Origin: Bimastos eiseni
Taxonomy: Eukaryota; Annelida; Clitellata; Crassiclitellata; Lumbricidae
DNA length: 64,000 nucleotides
Assembly (NCBI GenBank): GCA_959347315.1
Contig: OY365807.1
Location: 34,093,312 to 34,157,311, forward strand
Direction of reading: 5' to 3'
The position numbers and the translations under genes were made by a program. Positions within the stretch are counted from its first letter, which is position 1. Each line of letters begins with the position of its first letter. Below the pieces are notes generated by a model, which saw only the letters and a list, made by a program, of their open reading frames with translations, ran no database searches and had not been told where the DNA came from. Positions 15,101 through 30,100 of the stretch are shown here, piece after piece.

Positions 15101-18100
15101 AACTTGGTTTTCTTGAAGGCGCGTTCGACGAATGAAGGATTTCTGGTTGCCATCTCCTCCAATGACGATCTCGTAGGCCTTTTCCGCCAGGAAGTAGTCG
15201 AACAGTCCGATGTGTGCGTCGTTGCACGTTTGAACCATGAACGCTGCGGATGACTGGTTGGCCAGATGCAGGTAGAATTGGTCGTAGGCATATGTCGTCG
15301 TTGTGTTGAACTGGAAGACACGGGCTGTTAATAGCCAAGATACTTCATTAGCAGAAGATCTTTTCATGCTAAAATATCTGGTTACTTCTTTAAAAGCGTC
15401 AAATGAGCACTGACTAATGAAGCATCCCATATGAGGAAATATTTAGTTGTCTTTCATGCACATAGATCGATACAAAGTTTGAAAAGCAAAACATTAATTG
15501 AACAGCATATGCGCATCGACGTCTAAATCAAAACCTGTCCTGCAAAGTAAAGCCCACTCTATACTGTCTCGCATCATTATCATTGTTTCAAAATTGGGAC
15601 TTTTTTTCTGGAATTTCAGCATATGCACACACATATGACTCACCCAATGCCACTAGACATAAAAACATGGATTACTTTGAGATCACACACTCAACAAAAC
15701 TATGAAATAACCCATACCAATGTTTGTCGGAAACTGCCACTCTCCCGTGAATCCGTTTCCGGTGGAGACGGAAACGCCGTATATGTGACCGAAATCCGAA
15801 TCATTGTGTGTAAGGAATTCTCCGCTTCCCAGGACGCCCTTTCCAACGCTGATGCGTCCACCATTTTGCTTATTCCATCCAATCCAAAAGTCCTGCAGTT
15901 CGTTGCATTGTAGTATGGTTCTCGTCTCCCTCTCTGTCAGTGTGATGTTGTCTCCGTGTTTTAAAATAGCAGACCTTGTATTATTCCAACCGCCAATGAT
16001 GATTTCGCGTGAATATGTGGCCAGGTTGAAAGGATTTTCCGTCAGGAGGATCCTGGCCTCTTCACAGGCGCGCACTTTGAACGTGATGACCACGCTGTGA
16101 ACGATCAGCCAGGTGTGATTGTGGCTGTATGTGCCAGGTGTCTGCACAGTGAAGTACTGAGCTGCAGAAACAACATTCAGCACGTTTAGCAATGCCAACA
16201 ATAAGAAGAAATATGGGTGAATAAATTCCACCCGAGTCAACGCTCCCAATATAACTGAAAACAACGACCACCAGAATATGTTTCAACTCGGGTCAGTGAA
16301 ACTGGTTCTCGTTGCAATAGGCACCTGAAAGTAACCAGAAATATGCGAAGAATATTTGAAACGAAAGAATACTTCGTGTTAAGTAATTTCAACAGTGACT
16401 TTAAACATGATTTTAAATAGGATTTTAATTAGAAGACCTTAATATAAATATAGAGGACTGAAAATCAATTATATATTTGCATATTATTTGCGTTCGGAAG
16501 CACTAGCTAGCTACCTACTATATATAGATCACGCAGAAAATGCAGATAAAACTAGATTTTCGTGAACAATTTATTATTACAATATATAAACTTCCGCGTT
16601 CAACGGCATCTGATATCTAGCGACATTAACAGCAACAGAAACAGCAATTATGAGAAGTCAAACGATACAATTCAAAGACTAACTTGGAACGGAACTGAAT
16701 TCCCATTCTCCGTGATGGTTTGGTCCTGTGTCGTATGATACGGAGGTGATACGAAGTGGCCTTGGTAAGGTGCCTGGTGAGATGTTTAAAAACAACTGAT
16801 CTCCGACTTTCGGTCCTTTTCCGATTCCAAGACCTTTTGTCCAATCGATCCAAAACCATTTAGCTGAACTGCAGTGCAGAATATTGTGACTTTCCGTTTC
16901 GTCCATCAAAATTCCATCGATTCCGTCCGTCAGGACTGAGTAGGTGTTGTTATTCTTGCCCAACCATACCTCGTAGACATGATAATCGTTGATTGCAAAG
17001 TAGTCGGCGAGAAGGATACGTGCGTCTGAGCAAGCTCGGACCTTGAATATCACGTATCTCTGCTCGGCCATTGAGTGCCATAAATTCAGGTAGCGAACGG
17101 TTCCTGAGGACGGTGTAGAAAAAACAGAATTGCCCACTACAAGAACAAAAGACAAAAACTCTGAATCAACTTTAACGACGAGCGTGCTATACAAGTCACT
17201 GAGAAATCAACGCAGATTGTCCTTAACGTGTTAATTACCAGAACCCCAACAACCATACCATTTGCCATGGCCGTAATTATAATTACAATTACCTGTGAAA
17301 GGACAATAAAACACTTACCTGTGCTCCTGAATATTTGCCAATGTGCTCCAGTGGACGGATTCGGGCTTTGCAACACAACTGCCGCCACAACAGGCGAAGG
17401 CTCATTATACTCCATGATCTGGTTGTAGTTGGTTTTGCCCTTTCCGACCTTGATTCCGTTCGTCCATGTAATCCAGAAGGTTCGGAGCGAGTAGCAGTGC
17501 AGAAGTTGCGGCGTGTCGACGGACGTCAACGCCGTCGCGTTTGGCAGACGACTGATTGACGACACGTCACCGAATGTCACAACGAAGCCTGGCGTCGACA
17601 TATGCAATGGAGATTGGGCAAGGACCACCTTGGCACTCTGACACTCCTGCAGTTGGAATGTAAATGACTTTCCCACTGTGTAGAACCAGTTTTCATACTG
17701 TGTGGTTGATGGATAGGTATACAAAGTGTATGCCTGGCCTAAACAACAAATGAACACATCAAGCACTTCTTAATAGACCTACGCGTCAATTAATGCACTG
17801 GCAATAATTTTGTTTTTGTTTCTATCACCACAATACACTACTAATCACATTATATAATAACAATCTCTGTTGGAACGACACCCCAGCGTCTACAGGACGA
17901 GACGAGGCAAGTCTTAACTTTAAAGTGAAACAGTCTCAAAATAAAATATGTGAAGATAAGAAGGCAGAGACTTCCAAATGATGGGAGAATCTGCACACCA
18001 GGAACAATCAGCATTTCATAAAATGCTGATCGAAAGAAGGATCGCCATTTTACAGAGCTGCCGTCTAAGGGCTAGATGTCCACACAAATCAACTTGCCCT

Positions 18101-21100
18101 CCAAGACTCACTCAATAAAAAATATCATAAATTCGTTCATTGGCAAATGAAATGCAAATAAATTATTATTGGAACAGGTAGCAAATGAATGCAAATTATT
18201 TCCTTAGAAGTATGTTTATTCCTGAAAACTGCTAATCACCTTGTACATTTGAGATCTCCCATCGACCCGTCGCCTCCCATCCAGTGCTTACGGCAATGGA
18301 CTTTATAGTTTCCGGGTGATTTTCTTTAGCATGTTCCATCAGAAAGTTCTTTCCAACTGTTGACCCTGTTCCAACTTCCAGTCTTTGATCTTTCCATCGG
18401 AACCAGAAGTACCTTGCATGAGGGTTTACACCACACAGAGTATAGCTTAACAAATCATTAATAATTTGACACGCTAATATAGTATACACTTTCCTGTATC
18501 AATTCGTTCAAATAAATTATATCTAAGACCTGAGTCTTAAAACCTTCCACTTTCTACTTTCTTCTACCTACAATCATCTATTTGGGATCATCTCACAACA
18601 TTCTACCTTAAACCAAAACTAAACTATTTGTAAATTCTCATTATGTATGTGTCTTCCCAGATGCATCCAACAGCTTCGCTGTACTCAGGATTAAACAATA
18701 CTGATACACTGCTGAAGATCTATATATTCCATGCCCTTTCTGACAAAACTTCATTTATATACCGTCATACGCTGCACTTCCAAGAAGAACAGCACCAGCT
18801 TTCCATTACCTAAAATCAAGCCTTGTACCCATGGACATCCGTTTCAAGCTGGCACTTCTCGTGCAGAAATCGCATGCACATCACATCCATGCAACCATCC
18901 ATATACGATTGCATACTGCAACTCTGTTTATAGATCGATTTGCTGGTCAAGCAAACCAATCAAACTTCTCGTTGGAAGTATATGGTCCCTGTCACGTGAC
19001 TTTTCTTGGGACATACCTAATTCACAATTGCAAGTTATTTCATCTCAAATTCCCTATCTCCGTATGATTTTAAACAACTCACGAAAACAATCCATCGCTC
19101 TAATTAACAAAATTACTTCTTTAAGTGTATTTTTAAAAACTATTTTCAATATTTCCTGTTGCCCAGCTTCACAGTACACCCATGATATTTGTAATAAACT
19201 CATTGTATGAAGACCAACACAGAATCAAGTACTATTAAAATAAGCAACAGAAGCCAGCAAAACTTAGAAACGACTTACCTAAGTTCATCACAGTTTAAAA
19301 TTCCTGGCGTATCGATCCAAACGATATTAGGACCATACGGTCCTTCACGCATGACTGACTGCGTGTTGTTTGCTATTCCTAAGGCAACTTCATATGTATT
19401 GGGACCCATTCCATTCATCTCACTAAGCAGAATATGAGCATCGTGACATGTACGAATATTTACAACGGCTGAATCCATGGAAATCGTACTAAACCAGATC
19501 TGGTTGTACGAGTATTGCCATTCCGTTGAGGCATTCAAGACGCGACCTGTGGAAAATAAAAAAAATAAAAAAAAATTATCTACTAATTTGTTAAAATAAA
19601 TGACATAATAAAGTTGGGGATGGTTTGAAAGATACACGTAATGATCAGAGTACAATTAGGCATCGATGAATTCATTTGCGAGTGTAGGCATCTACTTAGA
19701 ATTACACACAGTAATGTATCATGTATGCCCTATGCATGTTACATGTAGATTGTAGTAGTACATGTACATATGCGTCCAGACTTTATGTAAGCCTACCGTC
19801 TTTACGCATTAATCGAATTAAACCATAGATATGATTCAAGCTATCACATGTGAAGCTTTGGTTACGTCATGACTGTGTCTCAATTTTGGTCCATAAATGA
19901 AAACTATAAAATAGGTTCGTACGCTGTTGTGATTTGTTCTGTAGACAATATTATGATTTGAAAAGTTATTAGTTAAGTATAGTTAAGATTATGATTACTT
20001 CTATCCCAACAGCCCTGTATTCAACTTAAATGTAAAATAACTAAATATTTTAAAATGCCTTATAAAAACCAATGGAAGGCACTCCTTTCCAAGCTCAATG
20101 ATGTTACGAACAATAATTAATGTAAACCAAATGACTTATATGGAATCATCTTATATTTATATCGGGTGTCACAGCTAACCCGACTCGCGCCGGAAAGTCC
20201 AGGTGACGGTGTTGATATCTTTCGAAGCCATAGCTAAAGCATTGACAGCGTAGGGCTGAGTGTCAGTCCACGTAAACAGCTGTCCCTGGTTGACATCGCT
20301 TCCTTCTCCTACGCTAATCGTCCCGTCAGCCCAGGTGACCCATAGCGACTGCGTGTGACACGTGAATATGTTGGTACTGACGTCGAACGTGTTTTCATTG
20401 GGTAGAGTCTTGTAAATGGAAGAGCGCGTGTTTTCGTCGGCTCCCAGGGTGATTTGGTAAGCCTCATAGTTCGTTACCCCTGGAAGGTGGGTAAGGAAGA
20501 GATAAACGTCGCGACAGGCGTTGACAGTGAACAGAAAAGCCTTCTGGTCGGTCGTCAAAACGAAATGATCGAATTCGTTTGTGCTGTTCGTATAAATGGT
20601 GTATGTGTTATCTATCAAAGAATAAAAAAACTAATTTTCAATAAACTATTAATACATTATTACTAGCGACAAGACGCCCATCACGTCATAGGGCCTACAT
20701 TTAATTTGACCAACGCCGCCACCTAGAGAATGAAGAATTATTCAACCTTACGGTTATGCGGACATCGAACACGATTAATATATTATATATACTCAGCTCT
20801 GCGCCCAGTATGTTCCCGTTATTCTACGGCTCTCCACAGTTATAAAACTGCGAACTTTGGTCAAGCTCAATACTAAAAATATGTTCTTATATCCAGGCTT
20901 GTCTTAAATTCAACGAGGTCATCTGATAATTATCTTTATATGGTCGTACCTACATCGAAAACTGCACTTGGTGAACGAACGTTTTCGGTTGCTGGACACA
21001 TACTCTTTACCATTCCATATGACTGGGCATGTTGCTCAGTCGCTTATAAAGCGTCATTTCGTTCTGAGTTTAAGACTTGCATCTTTCAAATTGCTTATGC

Positions 21101-24100
21101 ATCATGGTCTGCCCGCTGTCTAGAGTCGTATGAATCTTATGGTAATGGAGTTTTCAAGCCACGTTATTATTAAAATAATTTCCATCATACCGATGCATGC
21201 CTAAACTTTAGTATTAAGTTTCGGCCTAAACAGCACCCTGGCGCACTGTAACTATTTGGGCAACGTATAGAACTTTAAAAGGCACAGATTAAATAATTGT
21301 TGATCATCTTACAATGAAAGCATCTTTGCTGGAAGCAACCGGCTGCTGGGTTTCAAAGATTTATATCACCTAAACATTTGCCTATCGAGGAGATGAGAAG
21401 GCTTAGAATTTTAAGATTAGCAACCGCGCGAGAAAAAAAACGCCTACATATTAACAGCAAAGAAACTATTTTCATATTTCTCTGCTGTTTTGAAAATGGT
21501 CCATTTATTAGGAAACTTTCAGGTAGTTATCACATGGTCATTACGAAATCTGATTATGAGAAATATTCACACGTCGTCTTTAAGTTGGCCAACCGTGAGA
21601 ACATCTACCTGATGTTCATTCGAGCCTGTCACGGGGTTCGCATTCGGCTCGAAGGACCGAGATATCTGGTGCAGATCGACCACTCTATAGGGCGCCGAGG
21701 AAACATCGAAAAGTGTAAGGAGTGACAAATGTGACTTATCAATGACTGAGTAGATATATATCACAGAGGTAAAGCATGAGTTTTCGTGGAATGATTACCT
21801 CTGGACTCAGAATAGCTTGGGGCAGGAGCGCAGACTGCTCACAGTAAGCCAGAAACTGTATTGAGAAAAAAAGTGTTGTTCAGTCAATAATTATAATTAA
21901 AACATTGACATTTGAACAGGTTTGTTTTGGGAGTACTATGCACAAAGTATAAAATTGAATGCCGGAGTTCATCATAAGCCCGTAACGTTACTGCGTTTGG
22001 TCACTTTAAATCACTGTAGCTTACCTTCAGACAAGTCTTCTGGCTGTGAAGGAATGGGACCTGAGATGAAGAGAAAAAAAACGCACAAGCCATCAGTGAT
22101 TTTCAGTTGCAAAAATAATCCCAAATTATAATCACAATTCAGTTTAATTTTCAATTATAATTTATTTCCATTCTTACATAATTCCAATTGCAATCATATT
22201 TCCCGTTCTCAGGTTCTCACTCCTGTGCTTCAGTTTAAGTTTATTATTTAGCATGAACTTTAAATGTAATTGTTACAATTTTAATTTTTCTGAACATGTC
22301 GCAAGCGTTTATTAAAAGTTTGGCAGTCTATCGTTTTAGCAATGTAAAACTGCTGTTGCACCCATTTTGTTAAAGTACGTTTGTATTTTTCATTTGGGGC
22401 CATAGATTATTTCCTTTTAACTAGTTCTATCTAAAATTGTTATGTTCACCTTTTAGATCTTGTGAAGGAATAGTAAGGATTAATATCTATTTTCATTACA
22501 AAAGTAACACTGCCGAGCGTCCATGACTCTCTCTCTAGGTTCCGCTTAAGGAACTAGGGCTACTGGTCTACTTCATTAGGCGTTAAAATGTCAAAGATAA
22601 TACGGATTTTGACTACTTTCCATTGGAGTATGCTTCTGAATGCGCCTCTGATAAGAAAAAAGCAGCCATAGCCAAATGTTTTGTACTTTCTGACAACAGC
22701 ATCACAAAATAGTTTAGTCTTGCTACCGTTATAGGTAGTGTCTGGAGCCAGTCTCCTGAGTGTGGCGATCGTGCGGCCAACAATCTGGCTTTATTTGTAA
22801 CATCAGTTGCTCTTTCTGTAAGACCTTGAGATGCACGCAAGATCAGTGCCAATATGCTGGCAACTTCTGCCTTTCTGGAATCAGTCGCAGCCACGTGTAG
22901 CCTTCAAGACCAACTTCTACACGATGTTGCTGCATCATTTACAGATCCACTGGTAGAAGAGGCTTCTAATTCGTGGATATCGAGATCGAGCGCTTCTCCA
23001 CCCATCGAAAAGAAGATTCACGTGCAAAGAAAATGGGACAGCGCACTGATCTTGCGTGCCTCTCAAGGTCTTACATATATATATATACAGGCCTATAGTA
23101 TATGTTTGTGTATGTATGACATGTGTGTATGTACGTACGTATGTATGTATGTATGCATGTATGTACAATATATATGTAAAGATATATATATCACATTATA
23201 CTGCTCAAGCAACGTAGCAGGGACGCTCTTATGGATGACTGCCTAGGGCGTCAAATTATCCGAGGACTGCTCTGGAAGTCACTGATGATTTTCTGTTAAT
23301 ATATCATTCTTTGGATTACAGTAACTGGTCAAATTGTGTCTACAAACGGTCGGGGCCAGCCGGAAATCACATTGGACAATCGTCTCAGCCGACCATCGCA
23401 TGTCGGAACTAAATCGTCTTTGCAAATAGGATATATTACAGAAAATATTTGCGAATAAATTTGCAAAATTCTTCCTTTGTTAAACTTTATGTCATTTGCA
23501 AATCGCTGGAAATCACAATCTAAAACTTCACAATGGGAGTCTAGTCCATTTAAATGATAGTTATTTTCTTAAATGAGAAATGTATTAGTTAGTCATTATA
23601 AATAACAAATTTCAACAAATAAACAATTATGAAATTTCATTTTGATAATTGGTTAGTACATGAAAATGTGAAACTTCGAATATTGAAACAATGGTGATCG
23701 GTTCCAACCCGGATCCAGAAAACAGTACATCCAAATACCCGGAAACGGCACTCGTTGGAAAAGTCCATATTTAATGAGCAAGCAAATATTTGAAATAAGG
23801 ATCTCGGAATAAAGCGAGAGGGTGTCCGCTCCATAATCCGAAAGTTCGATAGTCCGTAGGTTCGATAGTCCGTAGGTTCGATAGTCCGTAGGTTCGATAG
23901 TCCGTAGGTTCGATAGTCCGTAGATTCTATACTTCGACATTAATTTGACTAGAAGCTATATTGATTGATGAAAAGATAATGTAAAACTGGGAGCTGGATA
24001 GATACAAAGAGAATCATACCTAAATGGAAGCTGGAAGAATGTGACGCATGGTGCAATCCAGCTTCCAGCCAGGCATAATTCTTTTCATCAATCCAGTTAC

Positions 24101-27100
24101 CATTAAAACCGCAATCTTATCACCTATCGACCGGACACCATGCAATCTTCGGACTATCGAACCTTCGGTCTATAGACGCAGAACCAGCGAGAGTTGTCTT
24201 TGCGTGGGAGACTATTATAGTTGTGCTATCACAATTTATGAGTGTAAAGGGAGGATACGAAGTAGGAGTTGGTAAATGTGTACTAGAAAGAAGAGGAGTT
24301 TGGTATCGGCTATATTAGTTAGCATAAAGACCGACGGGACAAATAGATCGAGCCTCGAGGTAAGCAGGAGAGCAGGCCCGTTTTAAAAGTTTTCCAGCGG
24401 TTCTCATTTTCAAAGTATATGTAGGACCCTAGTTGAAGCTTACTTGACGGCTCTCGGACGTATGACGGCCTGAGTCACACTGCTTAATGACTACAGTGCA
24501 ACCATTTACGTTCAGAAGATAATTCCTATTTTTCTTTCTTATTGTTGGCAATTTGTTTCTCTGCACAGTCTCGTTTTTAAAAATTCCAAATTATGGACAA
24601 TTCTAGAAGATTTATGTAACAATATGTAGCAATGAAGTAAACTGATTTACTTGTGCTCTGTGTAACTGGACCACTAGTCGGTGTTGTTAACTCTGAAAAA
24701 CCGAAGCATCACAAAATTTAAACTTTCAACAACATGGTAGAACATCTATTCAACAGCGCAATTAAGTTCAAAAACAACATTCAGAAAATCGCTTCATGAT
24801 AGGCCAAATGACTGAGAAATCCTTCTGAACAAGTTGCACGTTAACAAGACAAAGAATTTTTTTTAAATTATATAGTCCAAATTTAACTTAAATTCCTATA
24901 ACTGGAATGCAAAAAAAGTTTTACAACGCAGATCTAGACAAAAGCTGAGGACATTATTTAGATGAATAATAAACAGCACCTAAAGTGTCTGCAAAAATCA
25001 AGATAACCTGTAAAAAATAAATTATTGAAGCAAATTAATTAACTGTAAAATGTAAAGTACGAGAGTACACTAACGATTGGCGTTCTTGATCGTCCATTCT
25101 CCGATGGAACCGTGACCCGTGGAGAATCCAACAGCCTCTACCTCGTAGAAATAGTCGTCCGTCCACTGCATGAAGACGTATTGGAACGGGACGTGGCTTG
25201 TTCCAACGAAGATGGTCTTATTCGTCCAGCCAACCCAGAAATCTCGCTGCTCCCCACAGCCCAGAATTCCCGGTGTTGAAACCTCGACTCTGGTTGTTGT
25301 GCCGTCGCTAATTTCATCACGAATGGCGGACTTCGAATTGTCCCAACCACCAATGATGATCTGGTAGGAATGCATCTCAGGATACAGCGGGATGAAAGAG
25401 AGGGCCAGGTGAGCGTCGTGACAAGCAGCCACCTGGAACGTAATGTATTGTCGACCGACCACACTCGTCCACAGGTGATAACGATCCCATTGATCAGGTG
25501 TCTTCACCGTAAGTTCAGACTCTGTATAACATCATGACTTACGCTTGATAGTTTAAAAAAAATATGATAACACAAAAGCGGTTTCGTAATGCATATGGTA
25601 GTCTGACTGTAGCCTAAAAAATGGGTCATTAAAGTCTTAGGAGTCATTCGACAAAATCGACGTGCACTGGTGTTTAAAGCTGCAAGCGTCATAGACGTTG
25701 GCCAATACTCGTAACGGAGCAATAGTTTCTATTTATGTATGTTGAAACCAAAACTTACATCGATAGTAAATCGCTTTGAAGACCATAATTCCCAATCTTA
25801 GGCCCTTGAGCTGACATGCCAGTGCATTATCGGTATCAAACAAAACTGCTTCATTGGTTTCTCTAACATCAATCATCTTAACAACTGGTTCACAGTCACT
25901 ACGTGGAATCTGTTCAGAAACAGCGATGCTATGATCTTTCTATTATAAGACCCACTACGCAACCCATAGTGCCCAACAAGAATCGTAGTATTGTTTCTTT
26001 GAAGCATAGTAAATTTGACTTCACAACAGGATTATGCGTAAATACTTGAAACTAGCACATTCTATCGAAATGCTATTGTCGCTGAGCAAGGATAATGATC
26101 AAATACGGGGACGTTCAATCACTGGCATGTAAGAATGCAGTAAGCCCAAACCTGGGATTTGTTCTGTTTGCCATTCACCCTCTGCCCCTAACTCGGTGGC
26201 GAGGGAGAAACCCGTGATTGGCACTGGCATCGGATCAGTCCACGATATCAACACATTCTCGAGAGGTACGTCTTTCCCCATTTCAACTTTTCCTTCGAAC
26301 CAAGAGACCCAGTAGAATCGCAGATGATTGCAACTCAGGATTCCAGGACTGTCGACAGATTTGAGGATGGTCTCATTTGCATTGCGAATGACGATCCTTT
26401 CGTTGCTGTTCGTTCCTATCTCCACTCGATGTCCCGGTCCATCGAGCCGAATACGAGCCCCGTGACATGCTCGAATGCGCAGGTAGATGTACTCACGGTT
26501 GGCCATCTTGAAGGAGACATGTGAAAACGTCTCGTCATCAGATTTCGTAAGGACCAGGTGATAATTACCTGCAATTTTAGATTAATCAGTTTCAAACAGT
26601 AGAAAAATCTGAGTGTAGTTTTTTGTTGTTAATCCGGGAGCGCTATGCTATGCGCGATTTTATTGATCTTAAGTCAAGACCTTCTTATCTTCAAACGGTC
26701 ACGTCTTATTGCGCATCGTGCAGGTTATATAAATTATTTAACGCCAACACTTCCAGGAAAGATGCTTTCATAGTAGACAAGATAATCAACAATTGTTTAA
26801 TCTATGTCCTTTAAAGTTCTTTACGTTGCTCAAAAACTACAGTGTGCTTATGTACTGTATGCAAGAGAGATAAAATTTCGGCAAACATCGGTATGATGGA
26901 AGTTATCTTCATAATAGTGTGATTTAAACACCATTATGATAAGGTCATCCTGAATAAGACTGACCTTGCGTCTCTGGAAGTCGGAAGTTACCGAACTCGC
27001 CGCCAAATGTTGAGAATCCAGCGGCACGAATGACATGAGACATTCCTGAATCCCAACGAAGGAAAACGCCATATCCGATATCGCCTCCGTGTCCGACCTC

Positions 27101-30100
27101 AATTCCATTCCGGAACCACCCGATCCAGAACGGTCGATAGAGAGAGCAGCTGAGGATGCCTGGAGTGTGAGCTGAAGTCAATGCAGTACCATTCGTTAAC
27201 TCTCGGATATGAGAATAAGAGTCGGCCTTCAGTCCCAGTTCAACGATATAGGCGTCGGCGCCAGATATGCCGTGCATGCGTTTGGATAGATAGATGGCAA
27301 CGTTGCCACATGATCTAACAGCGAAAGATACGTGACGACCATACCTTGTGGTTATCCAATTTCTCATGTGGGAATTGTCTTTTAGCGATGAGACTAGCAA
27401 CTGAAGTGCTGCAAAATAAAAAACAAACAACCGACTAAACAAGCAACAGAAAATACAAACACTAGGGCGATGAACAGATGCAACAATAATTAGACTGTAA
27501 AACAAATTAAAACAAAACAGATTAGATCAGGCTTGGAATGCGTTTTAAGCGTTTTAAGCTTCTTCAAATTATCGTTCTCAGCAAGGAGACGTAAGTTTAG
27601 TACACATGCAGTAAGCGTGGTACATAACCCTCAAACAAACGGTTATATAAGATATATTATAAAACACATACACTGGTCTTTCCGAATTTTCCATGATATT
27701 GGATCGGATGCACGGTATCCAAGCGTCAGTCCTTGCACCTGTATGAACTCTTCCTCCATGTCTGTCCACGTGATCAACGGAAGCTGGTAAGGAACACCGA
27801 CTCCAGCGCTGATGACTCCATCTCTCCAGCTGATCCAAAGCGACTGGTAATTGTTACAGTTTAAGTAGCCTACCGCAGCAACTTCGTAGACCCTCTGGAA
27901 TGATCCACTGACTGGTTTTCGTATCTCCAATCTCGTATTCTCTTCTGTTCCGAACATGATTTCGTAGGCCTTATGATGGATGACACCCAATTCCCCAGCC
28001 AGAATAACAGATATCTCGTGACAGCTCATCGCATCAAACATGAACGCATGTTCATGGCGCTGCATTACAAGCCACGTGTGAACTTCCGTCAGTCCATTGG
28101 GCGTCGTCACAAAATACGATTCGCCTGCGGATATATGAAATAAACAATTTTAGGTCGCAGACAATACCTTCCTGAGGCTAGCATGATACAAGGTGTTAGC
28201 TTGTTGAACGTGTCGTTTATGGGCAGTTCCCAAACTTTATTAAAACACAATAATAATTCCCTACAACACAATCAGGCTACAACAGCTAGACAACACCATT
28301 CTAAACAAACATCTGTTTTAAAGACAATGAATGATTCTGCATTAACTCTCGACCTAGAGTTCATAACGGGTTTTCTCCCATTTTACTGTAGAACCTCACC
28401 CAACTGCTTTGGTCTATAATACTCAAGATGCTTCAAGCACAATTAGAATTTCTGCATCCGAACTGTCCTGGACCTTGTCATTTCTTACTTGTCAGGATTC
28501 ACAACGTTTGTTTTGGTGCTAAATTTTCAAAAACGCATACATTACTCTCCAGGGTTCCATTGTTTTTATTCTACACACGTCTAAGGCCATCAAGAATGCA
28601 CTATGCTTCGGTATCTACAAATTTATGCTAAAAACACACAAATAGTGTCCTCCTCATTGTTAGTATCGACTCAACAATTCAGGATATCTACAAAAAAACC
28701 CGAACACACCCGTTCATCATTGCTGTTAGTTGCAGCCATTAACAGTGATAGGAGCACAGAGGAATTTGTTCTCGTAACCGAGTTGACTAAGTGTTACAAT
28801 CTGAGTTTAAATCAAAGAAAGACTCAGGAGGGTAAAAGAAATTTGCAGACCGGTAGAGGTACCGGGTTTACAGCGGGTTCAATGCGTGATGATTCTGAGA
28901 GTTGTCATGACTGATAACTTAGAAGCACATATAAAGAGCACATACGTCTGGCAAAGCAGTCGTGACATGTCCTGCGAATCATGAGTGCTCGCCGCCTAAA
29001 GGGACAAAGTCTGCAAACCGTGCTGAGAATGACCACAGTGGCCGGCATGTTATACGCGTCGAAATGCATTTGTTCATCAGGACTCATTATAATTGTAATT
29101 GTAACTGAACATTTCTAAAAACCAAGTCTTAGGCTAATATTGTTTTGCACTCTGCTCATGTCATCGCTACACCAAATTGTTAAAGCGTACATACCTTCCT
29201 GTGTTCGAAGCTGCCACTCGCCAGCTTGACTGGATGAGTTGACAGAAACTCCACTGATTGGAAGCGGATGTGAGTCCTGCCAATGTAGATGAACGTTCGT
29301 TCCCACCTCCGAACCGTAGCCAAAGGCGATCAAACCCTTCTCCCAGCTTATCCAGAATTCACGATATTGGTTACAATGCAGAACACAGCTGAGGTGGCGA
29401 TGGATTTTGCGCACGTTGTCCTTGTGTATCTCAAGTATATCTTGGTTTGGACCGAAGCCAATGAGTACCTTGTAGGACCGGACGTTCGTAAGGCCGAGGA
29501 TTTCGGACATGACCACAGAGACATCGGAGCAGGCCATCACAGAAAAGACGAGAAATGGTCGACTACTGGAAGCCAGCGTCAGGGTATCGAAGTAACCCAT
29601 GTTCCTACTCATCATATTCAGCTGATAAACTGGAGAACACATACGACAGCAGCATTAGTTTCTAATGCATTAGCATTAGCATTAGTTTCACCATTGCAGG
29701 TCTAACATACTCAACATTTCATTATCTAGTTGTCGTATTATTCACACGATGAAAATCGCTCTATATTTTAAAAGTCATAGAGTTTGCTGCAGTTGTTGGC
29801 ATGGTCCTTGCCATCGCAGTTTCGCTTTAATTGCATACAATAAACAGACAGAGCACGCATGTACAAGTATAATAATTCAATTACACTTATAATATAAGTG
29901 TATTTACATTACTATACATGAACATGTACATCCTATGCTGCTTGAGATTATACTATCAAGCAGCAGAGAACTTGAAGACGATTGTAATCATGTTAGTACC
30001 TTGGTTGGTGGAGAATTCCCAGATTGCATCGTTGTAGTACGTGTCTGGATAATTAAAAAGCGTCATCGAGTTGACAGATTGAGGTGCTTCATCAACCCAT

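Noticed and set aside
16270..16330. Possible extra small exon after acceptor TTACTTTCAG near 16330
   Set aside because: No convincing phase-1 donor follows, and it would fall between domains 4 and 5, where no other block has a linker.
23845..23924. Regular repeats that might look like a CRISPR array
   Set aside because: Units are contiguous with no spacers, and the DNA is clearly eukaryotic.
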